From contig OZ237737.1 in assembly GCA_965178125.1 (NCBI GenBank), positions 1,054,001-1,118,000 on the forward strand: a stretch of 64,000 nt of DNA, written 5' to 3'. Made by a program: the position numbers and the translations under genes. Below the pieces are notes generated by a model, which was not told where the DNA came from, did no database searches, and was given only the letters and a program-made list of their open reading frames with translations. Source of the DNA: Bilabrum cf. latius. Its lineage: Eukaryota; Bigyra: Bicosoecida; Bigyra; Bicosoecida. Below are positions 55,785-64,000 of this stretch, piece by piece. How positions within the stretch are numbered: the first letter of the stretch is position 1; every line of letters begins with the position of its first letter.

Positions 55785-56696
55785 TTAATTTAGCTCACTC
55801 ACCTCCACAAATGCTAATTTTGCCGAAACAGAGGTTCGGGCACGAGGCTTCACATCGTACTTAACACCTTTACTATCCAACCAGTAAAACCTGAGTTGAA
55901 TGTTGTTGAACTGGTTTCCAGTTACTGTTGCCCATCGGTGGTTGCCACCAGCACTATAAGTAATTGATTGAAGGTGGCTGCCGTTACTTGGAAAGAAATT
56001 GAAATCGGTAATAATGTTTTCGACCCGAGTAGAAAACTAGCCTTCGGCTGATTCAACTGAATTTGGCAACAACTCGCTGATCATGGGTAACGTACCCTAT
56101 ATTTCAATTCGTTTCACGGGAACTATTGCTTCAAGAGTGGATTCAGGCTGTTGCACTACATCAACATCCAAGAAAAAATAGGGATTCTCCAATGTATCCT
56201 AAGGAATTCTGGGAAAGGTATGGAACATGGCAAACAAGTGCTCATTGAATCCTAAATCGTATCCTGTGGTTAAATCCCGAAAGTTGCTGGTGCTTTCGAT
56301 AAAAAATAGAATGCCATCATAAGTTAACTCAGGAAAATCCACGGGTGAAACTGGAGATGGGTGAGCAGCACAGGCGGTCGCTATTGCAAGATTTATGGCA
56401 GCTACCACTTCTGCCATATTGTAAACAAACTTGTTGCTACCAAAGTTAACATTGGCTGAACTTACAGTGCTTGAAGCCTGATCACGAATGTTAACAGTAT
56501 AAGTTAGCTTAGGATTAGGTTCAAATACTGGAAATACAGCTTGTTCGATATTCCATCGATCCACACTGAGTTTAAAGAGTTTCTCATCAGTCAAAATGTT
56601 GCCAGAGCGCTGTTCCTCTAACAAAGTACGATCTGCAGTGGTAGTTTCTTGGTTGAAGTATCTTAGATTTACATACTGGTAGGTTTTATTGCTCAT
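55785..56696 (-). CDS. Minor capsid (penton-type) protein, element B
   Basis: About 303 residues, three TAGs, TAA stop. Homologous to the remnant A protein at 36408-37319: same length, same YQYVNL start, same YWLD..GV strand near the C-terminus. Beta-rich throughout. Lies between protease and major capsid, 31 bp upstream of the latter. The penton assignment follows gene order and pairing, not a proven fold. Confidence 0.75.
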
Positions 56697-56724
56697 TTGA
56701 GATATAGTTTAAATGAGAAATAAA

Positions 56725-57267
56725 TCACATGGGTCTGAATTGTTCAAACAAGGTAACAAACACATCGGGCTTAACTTTGTGTTGCTTACACTTTTGTAAT
56801 AACCGTTTATTGTACTGTTCATGATTTAAATGCCGATTACTAAGCCGTAGCAAGCAGTGCCTACCACAGGTTGAGATTTGTGGATCATCGATTTGGTGAG
56901 GGAATGGTGAATAATCTATGGTTCGATGATCATTTATTAGTTTGCCTAAGATGCCTTTCTATCGATCTAGGTAGCCAAGGGCTTCTCGCTGTGGGCTGGT
57001 TTTAGTGATTGCATGGGGTAAAAATCCGTATGGATCATAATAGTGGATACGATTGGGATCGAGGCTTTGAATTACGGCACAGTAATGCCCAGATTCGTTT
57101 TTGCCTTGCCGTATCAAAGGGAAAAACAAAACGAAATCCTGATCCTTGCCAGTGGGTAATCCGTGCTATTCAATTTGATCGTTGGTAAAAACAGGCACAT
57201 TGGCTTTCAAGTGTTGCAACTGTTGTGGGCTGAGCCCCGATTTAATTTTATCAAGTAACTGATCCAT
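56725..57267 (-). CDS. Adenain-like cysteine protease (element B)
   Basis: About 180 residues, two TAGs, TGA stop. Capsid maturation protease: His about 61 in GHYCAVI, the acidic residue in YYDPYGF, and Cys about 134 in STCGRHC. The first TAG falls in QIE-TAG-HGLP. Homologous to the remnant A protease. Sits between the ATPase side and the minor capsid gene, the usual PLV arrangement. Confidence 0.88.
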
Positions 57268-57297
57268 TATGATTATAGTAGTATCCTAGAAATTTGT

Positions 57298-57771
57298 TCA
57301 TGATCCTAGGAATATTTGTAAGTATTTGTCCCCCCGTCGAAATATTTTTTCCAAGTGAGTATGATCACCAAACCAACTAAGCAATGGCATTTTCCCCTCT
57401 TCGTACATAGTAACGTACTTTAAGCGGAGCGATGGTTTATAGTTTTTCAGCGAATCGTAGATAACTTCAACTAAATCTTCATTTTTTACATCAATTGGGT
57501 ATTGCATTTCTCTGTGAAGGGTTCTAAGTAATTCTCTGAGAGTTGGTTTGGCGCTAGGAACTGGGATTGAATAGCGCACTTTGCCTTTATTATCGTGTAA
57601 CAGAGCGATTCTATCACCTTTCTTGATATCAACAACAATAGTTTCAAGCGAATCAAGGGGTTTTGAATTTTTTAGGTTTTCCTCTGAGTTAACAATTGAC
57701 TCATAATCCTGAACTGAGATGTTTAAATCATAACAAACTACAAGATCTGATAGGTTTTTGCAAACAGACAT
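57298..57771 (-). CDS. Protein of unknown function between protease and ATPase
   Basis: About 157 residues, no TAG, TGA stop. Mixed charged sequence with a VVDIKKGDRIALLHDNKGKVRY beta region and a LRELLRTLHREMQYP helix. No family recognised. Being inside the virion block, it may take part in assembly. The start follows a run of TATATA. Confidence 0.5.
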   Translation of the reverse strand: MSVCKNLSDLVVCYDLNISVQDYESIVNSEENLKNSKPLDSLETIVVDIKKGDRIALLHDNKGKVRYSIPVPSAKPTLRELLRTLHREMQYPIDVKNEDLVEVIYDSLKNYKPSLRLKYVTMYEEGKMPLLSWFGDHTHLEKIFRRGDKYLQIFLGS

Positions 57772-57804
57772 TTTGCTATATATATATAATGGTAAAAAAA
57801 TAGA

Positions 57805-58827
57805 TCATATCAAACAAACCTGATGGGGCGATATCAAGCAATTGCGTTGCTGGTTTATGGCTACCCAATCGTTTCGGCTTAACAGGCTTTTCACCTTTTT
57901 TATCTCCTTAGCTTTAAATTTCAGATAGTTTTCCATTAGAAACTAATTCTAACGAGGTTTGTTGCGCTAGAAAATTACATAGATGTTAATTTCATTGTGT
58001 AGAGTGCGGGTATTCTAACCCCAAGATGGTAAGTGTGTAATTACAAAGATATCGGTTTCGGTACTTCTACCCTTGGTAAGAATATAATTGATCAAGAACA
58101 GGGCTTTGTTTTGCAGTTCACCGCCTTCCACATCATCAAATATCCATACAGAATTCTTGATCAGCTTCAAAAATCCTTCGGTTACCGAATAGTTGATCTT
58201 TTTCTTTGGCTTCAAGGATTCAACCGCAAGTTTCATTTCAATAACCTCCTCAGGATCTAGTTCGCTCTTATCCAGCATTTTGTAGCGCAGTTTAGCCTCT
58301 TGATATTTTCGTTCGGAACTATCGCCAATGATAAGATCATCGATATCGAGGGTATGAAACTTGGCTTCTTTGAATCGCTTTTCATCATCCTTGCCGTTGA
58401 TCACATACACCTTTTTATTAAATAGTTTCCTAATAATTTTGGCTTGTTCTAGCACCCAGGTAGTTTTACCTGAACCTGCTTTACCCATTATATGGTACGC
58501 AGTTCGGCAATCGCGTGCATCTCGATCGGGATACGGAATAATCGTTCCTTTTTTACTTTTATATTTTCCATGTAGGATCTTTCCTTCCCGCATTTCCTAT
58601 TTAAACTTTTTCTTTAGTTCTGGTAGTTGTCGCTGGTATCTGGTGGCACGAACACCGTATCTCAACCTTAGATCAGATTCACTGATATCGGATTCATCAC
58701 CAGAATCATCATCAGAATCAGAATCATTTTCAGGTGGTTTGCGGTTGTAGTATATAACATCTGGATCATTGCGATTCATATCAAGTGCAACAGGAACACC
58801 ATCTTTTGTATGTCGAGTGGAAATCAT
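57805..58827 (-). CDS. DNA packaging ATPase (FtsK/HerA, A32-like)
   Basis: About 340 residues, five TAGs, TGA stop. Walker A MGKAGSGKTTWVL (Lys about 121), Walker B SVWIFDDVEGG, then TDIFVITHLPSWG-TAG-NTRTLHNE and a MENYLKF tail typical of PLV packaging ATPases. An acidic N-terminal extension of about 80 residues (DSDSDDDSGDESD) is joined to the core through a TAG. Drives genome packaging into the capsid. Divergent from the 58866 gene, with 38 bp between starts. Confidence 0.88.
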
Positions 58828-58865
58828 TACTATAGGTATATAAAATATTTTCAATGTTATTATAT

Positions 58866-60152
58866 ATGGCAAAAAGCGATGAAAAGTTGCGAAAGATTCT
58901 TAAAGAGCTAACAATTGAGAGATACTCCGGTTTAGCAGAACAAAGAAGAGAAAACATGGAGGAAAACAACCGCCGTGTGAGGCAGGAAAACCGAGCACGT
59001 AAAGAGCAACAAGATCAAGAGAGATTGAGAAAGGCAGGTGTGGTGAGTGAACTTGAACGTACCAGAAATGATTAGGCAACTGGGCGGGTTAAAGCATTAT
59101 TGGGCTAGTTATAGAGGGCAAGAACGGCAACTAGTAGGCAGAGAGTAATAGATGCCTTAGAAGTGAGTTTGTATAGTGGTGATATTATTTTGCCCAAGAG
59201 CCTTAAAGAGATAGAAGCCTAGTTTAAGCGTTTAAATGTTAATAGAGGAAGCAATTAGGCAATACGAAGGTTACTAATTGAAAATGGAGTTCGAGATGCA
59301 TTGTAGTATGCAATCAAGCGTAATCCCAATCGTGTGGATCGTGATCCAATGAGAGAAATACCAGAAGAGGGTTCAAATCCTGTGGGAGAGCGTCCACGAA
59401 GAGTAGATATCGAACCTTGGATTATTGATTCAGTACCTGAACCGGCACCTGCACCTGCACGGGCACGGGCACGAAGACGAGGAGCACGAATACCAGTGCC
59501 ATAGTTGGTACCAGCAGCTGATCTCGCAGAATAGATGGAACAAGGTTTTGCAGGATCTCCTGCTCGTGCTCCTCGTGCTCGGGCTGCTGATGTTGCTCCT
59601 GGCGGACCAGGACCTGGCGGTGATTCCGATAATGATCCTACACCAGCACCAGCACCAGCACCAGCACCAGCACCAGCACCAGCACCAGCACCAGCACGAC
59701 GCAGATCAAGTAGGCAAACCACAGAACCAGATAGGTTAACCGCAAACACAATGGGTAACTTAGGTTCAGCGGAGGGTACATAGGGTATGGGTGCACCTAA
59801 ATCGGGTAAATGGAATCGTACATTACAATCCTAGGCACTGCGTTTAGCTGGATAGATGAGGCGCTAGAATCCTAAATTGAGCCGTGGAGAAGCAATGAAA
59901 CAGGCATTTAAGGCTGTGAAACAATCGAAAATGAAAGGCAAAGGAATCATTGAGGATGCTGGGCGATTTTTGTTTGATGGATTGGTTGGAGCTCCATTGC
60001 GCAAGGTAATCGGTGATAAAGGATTGAAAGCAATTGCACCCAAATCACATCGGAGAATCAATAAATCTGAACGCCGTGCCGGGTTACAAGGCAAAGAAGC
60101 CCAAGAAAAATAGTTTCAATAGGATCGTATTAGGCGTTTGCGTGGATACTAA
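58866..60152 (+). CDS. Large Pro/Ala-repeat basic protein, unknown function
   Basis: About 428 residues crossed by 14 TAGs, the highest density in the window; TAA stop. N-terminal coiled coil, then a basic helical part, a central Pro-Ala and Arg-rich region with a (CCAGCA) microsatellite, and a basic C-terminal domain (KLSRGEAMKQAFKAVKQSKM...GRFLFDGLVGAPLRK). Composition suggests a virion-internal or DNA-binding protein. No recognised family. Divergent promoter shared with the packaging ATPase. Confidence 0.6.
59643..59697 (+). repeat. CCAGCA microsatellite
   Basis: About nine tandem copies of the hexamer CCAGCA, coding for a Pro-Ala run inside the 58866 gene. Likely length-variable. Confidence 0.85.
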
Positions 60153-60218
60153 TTAACTTTATTTGGTAGTAATAACGAAACAAAGTTAACTTAAAAAAAA
60201 TCCTCCAGATAGTTATAG

Positions 60219-60476
60219 ATGTCTGAAAAATCTAGCCCAACTAAACCAACTCCAACAACACCTCAACCAAAAATAGAGATTATTCGTAATTCTCAACCTG
60301 AACCTGAACCTGAATCTGATCCCACATCAAACTATCGTACTGATGTTAAGATTGAGCAAGTGCCGCTTTCAGGTGCAGGTGGTGATGAACCCGCTTACAA
60401 GGTAGTGGTTACTATGACTTGGGATTCACTGAACAAGCAGAGTATATGTGAATTGTTGGCAGCAAGCATGCCTTAA
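60219..60476 (+). CDS. Small Pro/Glu-rich protein
   Basis: About 85 residues, no TAG, TAA stop. Disordered N-terminus (Pro, Thr, PEPEPES) and a short C-terminal beta/helix part (AYKVVVTMTWDSLNK). AGTTATA is one base before the ATG. Its stop shares the TTAA at 60473-60476 with the stop of the convergent gene, a 4-bp overlap. Function unknown. Confidence 0.5.
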   Translation: MSEKSSPTKPTPTTPQPKIEIIRNSQPEPEPESDPTSNYRTDVKIEQVPLSGAGGDEPAYKVVVTMTWDSLNKQSICELLAASMP

Positions 60477-61333
60477 TGCTATTTCTTTTTCTTCTTACCT
60501 CTACCAACTACTCGATTAGCGAATGCACCAACATCGGTTGCAACATTAGCCACCCTTTTGAACAACTGCGGTATGGTAGATGCTGCCTGTTCAACATTCT
60601 AATTGATGAATTGATCCAATTGGCTGGTTAATAAACCATTGGATCGAAGTACATCAGTAACAAATCGCTAACAATTACCTGCATCTGAGCGATCATTGAA
60701 AGCACGATACAAGAAAAATCGATTATTGCCCACGGATTTGAGTGTTTGTTGTACCAGTTGATTCAAAGTGATTTGTTTGCCATTTAGATCAACGTTTAGG
60801 AATTGAGTAAGATTATTTACGGGGAATGTTTTATCAACGTTAACAGCCTCGTTTTTCTCAACCACAAGGGGGGTAGCAACGCCTTGTAATTTTACTGCTA
60901 TTGCAAGATGGTAGAATGAATGGTACTATAAGCTTTGTTTGGCTCGTTTAGTTGCCCCTAGTGAAAGAACGTTTAGCAATCGATTTAAACTTGAACTTAA
61001 GGGTGTTCGTGCTACTTTCATCTGGGTAATAACTCGGTTACCGTATTCTTTTAGGGTTCGCTAACTAGTTTTATTAAAGTTCTTTGTATCAACTCCAAAG
61101 AAGTTCTTAGCCTTATCAACAACTTGGTTAAAACCTTGGCGTAACTTGCCAAACAGTGAGCCACCCATTCTGGTAACTTCGGGTTCTAATGTTTCTAATA
61201 CCATAGGCGCCTCAAGAACGGCTTGTAATTGCGATTTGGTAAACTTTCCGTACCCCTTAACACATTTTTTGATCCTTGGGTTGCGTTTCTTGGCTATCTT
61301 CAGTAATTGTAAAATTTGCTTTCGCTTAAGCAT
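60473..61333 (-). CDS. Papain-like (LRAT/NlpC-type) protein, possible lipid or acyl enzyme
   Basis: About 286 residues, five TAGs, TAA stop. The N-terminus is basic (KIAKKRNPRIKKCVKGYGK), followed by a Gly/Phe amphipathic stretch. The core has FYHLAIAVKLQG with His about 142 and GNC-TAG-RFVTDVLRSNG with Cys about 221. The His...NCxxF layout resembles the LRAT/H-rev107 members of the papain-like fold (NCEHFV), which act on lipids. Similar NNCQ-F proteins occur in PLVs, and the family position after Cys is Gln, matching TAG as glutamine. A role in membrane penetration is speculative. The tail is a Lys run. Confidence 0.55.
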
Positions 61334-61382
61334 ATATACTAGATTAGATAAGAATATTTTATGTGGTTTATTATATCTATAA

Positions 61383-62594
61383 ATGGATACAAAGCATCAG
61401 CAACGTGAATTATAGAAGTTGAAAGAGTTATATTATGGTTCAAAAGCCTTTGTAGGTGAGGAAAAATTATACAAGTTTGCGATTCAGAACGGCATTGATT
61501 TGCCACGGCGTGTGGTTAGAGATTGGTTGCAAAAGCAAGAAACATGGCAAATGATGAAACCAACCAAGAAAGTTCGTTCAATTAAACGCTAGGTAATTAG
61601 TGCTCCTTTTAAAAAGTTGCAAATAGATTTGGTGGATTTGAGTTCATCGGAAACCCCACGAGGCATGAAATGGTTGCTAACAGCCATCGATGGTTTTAGT
61701 AAGAAAGCTTACGCAATTGCCATGCCCGATAAGCGAGAGCAAACCGTATTGAATGCTTTGAAACAAATCTTAGAGTAGATGCCCCAACCACCCAGTGTGT
61801 TGTAGAGTGATAATGGCAGTGAGTTCGTAAATCGAGCATTTAAAGCATTTTTAAAAAGCAAGAAAATTAAATAGATCTTGAGTACAGCGGGTAAACCGCA
61901 AACCAATGGATTGGTTGAGAGATTTAATGGAACAATTAAGAGAATGATTAAGGCGGATCGCTTGGATTCGGGTGTGAATAACTGGGATAATAGTTTGGCA
62001 GCCTATTTGAGGGTATACAATCAAACGCCACAAAATACAACCAAGCAATCGCCAGATAATTTAGAGAGGGAGTATCTGGAGAACAAACAGAGTTCTGGAG
62101 TGGATGCAGTTAGAAAAAGAATAAAGAAAAATGCAGGTGAACGTGCCAATGAGTAGCGGTTCAAAGTGGGCGATCAAGTAAGGGTTCGATTGCGATGGGG
62201 ATCTAATGAGAAAAGGGGTGAAAACTGGTCTAAGGATGTGTATACTATAAGATAGGTGTTAAAACCGCGTATGCCGTGGAGTCCGTGGTCCTATTAGGTA
62301 GAAGGATTGCCAACCAGATATTTTACAGAGGAATTGCAGAAGGTGGATGAGGTTGAAAATCCAATTACTTTGCCAGATTAGTATATTATTTCGAGTATTG
62401 TGCGCCCTAGTGTGGTTAATGGGGAGCGTGGATTTGTGGTTCGATGGGTTGGATACAAGGTTCCAGAGTGGAACAGCTATGAAAACATGATCGAAGATGT
62501 GCCCAAACTGGTTTAGGCATTTGAAAAGAAGCACAAAGTAGAATGGAAAAAGAATCCACGTACAAACAAATGGACGTTTACGTGGAAAAAGTAA
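61383..62594 (+). CDS. Retroviral-type integrase with chromodomain
   Basis: About 403 residues, ten TAGs, TAA stop. The rve catalytic core is intact: Asp about 82 (LQIDLVDL), Asp about 143 (L-TAG-SDNGSEF), Glu about 179 (NGLVERFNG), a classic DD35E spacing. Maverick/Polinton and retroelement integrases usually have Gln where TAG falls in the LQSDNG motif. The C-terminus has a chromodomain (VVRWVGYKVPEWNSYENM), which can target integration to modified histones. The N-terminal part is a helical domain rather than a clear HHCC finger. Oriented opposite to the virion block. Confidence 0.9.
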
Positions 62595-62606
62595 TGTAAT
62601 TTTCCT

Positions 62607-62638
62607 TTTAATCCCGTACTAAATTGATACGGATTAAA
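62607..62638 (-). terminator. 3' hairpin, shared type
   Basis: TTTAATCCCGTA ... TACGGATTAAA, the reverse complement of the second hairpin at 48748-48779 and 49256-49287. Oriented with the minus-strand gene that ends at 62705. A perfect ATGCCTAGGCAT palindrome (about 62665-62676) lies between them. Confidence 0.6.
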
Positions 62639-62704
62639 AGCAAAATGTGTATTTCTCTGAGTAGATGCCTAGGCATTTCACTAATATTTTAATTTTCATG
62701 GGAT

Positions 62705-64000
62705 TTAATTCTGGCAGTATACCATACAGGCTGCTGGAAAGTAATCATAGGTAGCCTGATCTGGCTTTACTTTGGTGTAAAACACGGTTTTGAAGGCTTG
62801 TTTTAAGGTTTCGATGATGCGTAGGAAACGGGGGATGCTCCTATCTACATCAAAACTATATTCTAACACCAGTTTTTGGATGCCATGGTGTTGGTAAGTT
62901 GCTGGTTTAAGTGTTTCGAGGATCTCGATTTCAGCACCCTCGATATCCATTTTAATGCAGTTGCAATCAGCCCGTTCCAAAGCCTCAAAAATATTTTCTA
63001 CAGGGATATCAACAGTTGTACGCCCTCTTACGGGATGCAAGGTATGCCTGTATTTGTTGTAATCTCCTTTGCACAGGTAGAGTTTTTGAGTTCCAGTGGG
63101 TTTTGTAGAAACCCCTGATTCAACAATTTTCCATCCACCCCTAGGTTTAGGAAAGTTGAGTTCCAGGTTTTTTTGTAGTATTTCAAGGTTATCCCGTTCT
63201 GGTTCATAGCAGGTTACAGAGCACCCCCGCGATAAGGCAAGTAAGGCGAATGTGCCGATATTGGCACCAAGATCTAGCCATCGTTCCTTTGGATCAGATC
63301 CCACTTCGAACTAAACTTTTGGTTTATCGTAAGAGTTCCTGGTAAGCACCTCACCAATTACAGTTTGATCTGTGGTTTTGGGGCGAACCCAGAGTTTAAG
63401 ATCGAGTTTTCGTTTGGGTAAAACTACATCAATTAATTCTTGTGAGGCGGCTTTACTAGAAGGTTTGGATTGGGTACATTTTTGCATGTTTTCTCGGTAG
63501 TAGTAAACCATTGATAATCTGCACCAATCTGATCCATCTGGCACTATTTCTGTATTACAGTGCAACTGGTGAGGATCTATTAAGATAAAATCGCCGTGGC
63601 GAACATCAACACAAACGCCGAACTTAGGAAAACCCAGGTATCCGCCCTTGTAAGAATTCTTGCCATCCTCGGCAACTACTACAGCACTGTATCCATTGTG
63701 ATAATCACCTGAATCCTTGTGGCAAGCGGTTCGCCAGTTGTAATTTACGGTGATGGTAGAAAATGCAGTATCGTTGATTTGGTAATCGGGAGTTTTTTTA
63801 GCCATGCCGTGCTGTTCGTGATGGCGTTCTGGTTCGAACTCGCTGTATGCCTTATCAACCTAATTAATTAATGGTTTTAAGTTGTTCCATTTGGCTTGGT
63901 ATTTGCTGGTATAGCTGGTAGTTCTGCAGGGTACGAGTTTCTTGGCTAAGATTTCTCGTTTATCTCTGATTCGGGGTTTATCGTAGTAGCCAACAATCAT
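62705..64000 (-). CDS. TET/JBP-like dioxygenase fused to FkbM methyltransferase
   Basis: At least 431 residues; the ATG at the window edge (64000) may be internal. Two TAGs, TAA stop. The N-terminal part matches the TET/JBP class of 2-oxoglutarate/Fe(II) dioxygenases: NYNWRTACHKDSGDYHNGYS with the HxD pair (His about 94, Asp about 96), GGYLGFPKFGVCVDVRHGDF, distal His about 147 in LHCN, then CRLSMVYYYRE. These enzymes oxidise thymine or 5-methylcytosine in DNA. The C-terminal part is an FkbM-type SAM methyltransferase (WLDLGANIGTFALLA, then KMDIEGAEIEI). The two are linked through a TAG (KV-TAG-FEV). The fusion suggests serial DNA-base or sugar modification. Confidence 0.8.

Larger units (their letters stand above)
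38183..64000. mobile_element. Polinton-like virus B, integrated, right end outside window
   Basis: A gene-dense, intron-free AT-rich block of at least 25.8 kb. It has the virion module (MCP, minor capsid, protease, FtsK/A32-type ATPase), a TVpol-SF3 helicase, a DD35E integrase, a tyrosine recombinase, tRNAs and many accessory genes. TAG is sense throughout, as in the host. Terminal inverted repeats cannot be checked because the right end is not in view; the left limit at P2 is an inference. Confidence 0.85.

Noticed and set aside
38183-64000. A giant virus (NCLDV) fragment.
   Set aside because: RING/MORN, BspA and SET genes fit, but the TVpol-SF3 fusion, DD35E integrase, adenain-like protease and small MCP are a PLV/Maverick set.

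Overview
The window is a piece of a protist nuclear genome that reads UAG as glutamine, with integrated Polinton-like virus (PLV) DNA that uses the same code. The left part (1 to about 35.25 kb) is GC-rich host DNA with spliceosomal introns (GTGAG-type donors, CAG acceptors). The right part (about 35.25 to 64 kb) is AT-rich, intron-free and packed with viral genes. In both parts long reading frames are crossed by in-frame TAG, while TAA and TGA are the only true ends. TAG falls where glutamine is expected in several families: the FRY-Q-LYC motif of KTI12, the L-Q-SDNG motif of the integrase, and an NC-Q-F motif in a papain-like protein. CFAP57, a ciliary protein, says the host makes flagella. 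I do not assign a taxon.

Host layout: CFAP57 C-terminus (11-1558, +); KTI12 in four exons with a large low-complexity insert (1678-3658, -); a twin-CX9C mitochondrial protein (3836-4167, +); a four-helix membrane protein (4882-5346, +); a two-helix Lys-rich membrane protein (5630-6361, -); one uninterrupted 21.4-kb frame for a HECT ubiquitin ligase of about 7,138 residues with 25 internal TAGs (6905-28321, +); GAPDH in three exons (29389-30991, +); a kelch-repeat membrane protein whose second codon is TAG (31342-32985, -); and a C-type lectin gene that is cut off at the viral junction (33972 to about 35264, +).

Viral layout: remnant A (35237-38182) carries protease, minor capsid and a truncated presumed major capsid gene on the + strand, in the same order as the virion block of element B. 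It is bracketed by two long perfect palindromes with related right flanks. Element B (38183 to the window edge) carries a tyrosine recombinase, an Rnl1-type RNA ligase, a tRNA cluster that includes a tRNA with a CUA (UAG-reading) anticodon, RING/MORN and BspA-like proteins, a TVpol-SF3 helicase replication protein flanked by two copies of an intergenic cassette, a fibre-like protein, a SET protein, a GIY-YIG nuclease, a basic core-like protein, a nucleotidyltransferase-like protein, the block MCP / minor capsid / protease / packaging ATPase, a papain-like (LRAT-like) protein, a DD35E integrase with chromodomain, and a TET/JBP-like dioxygenase fused to an FkbM methyltransferase.

The likely system of interest is a virus adapted to its host's altered code: its genes use UAG freely, and it appears to bring its own UAG-decoding tRNA beside an RNA ligase of the kind that repairs cut tRNAs. 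All translations, splice sites and counts were read by eye.
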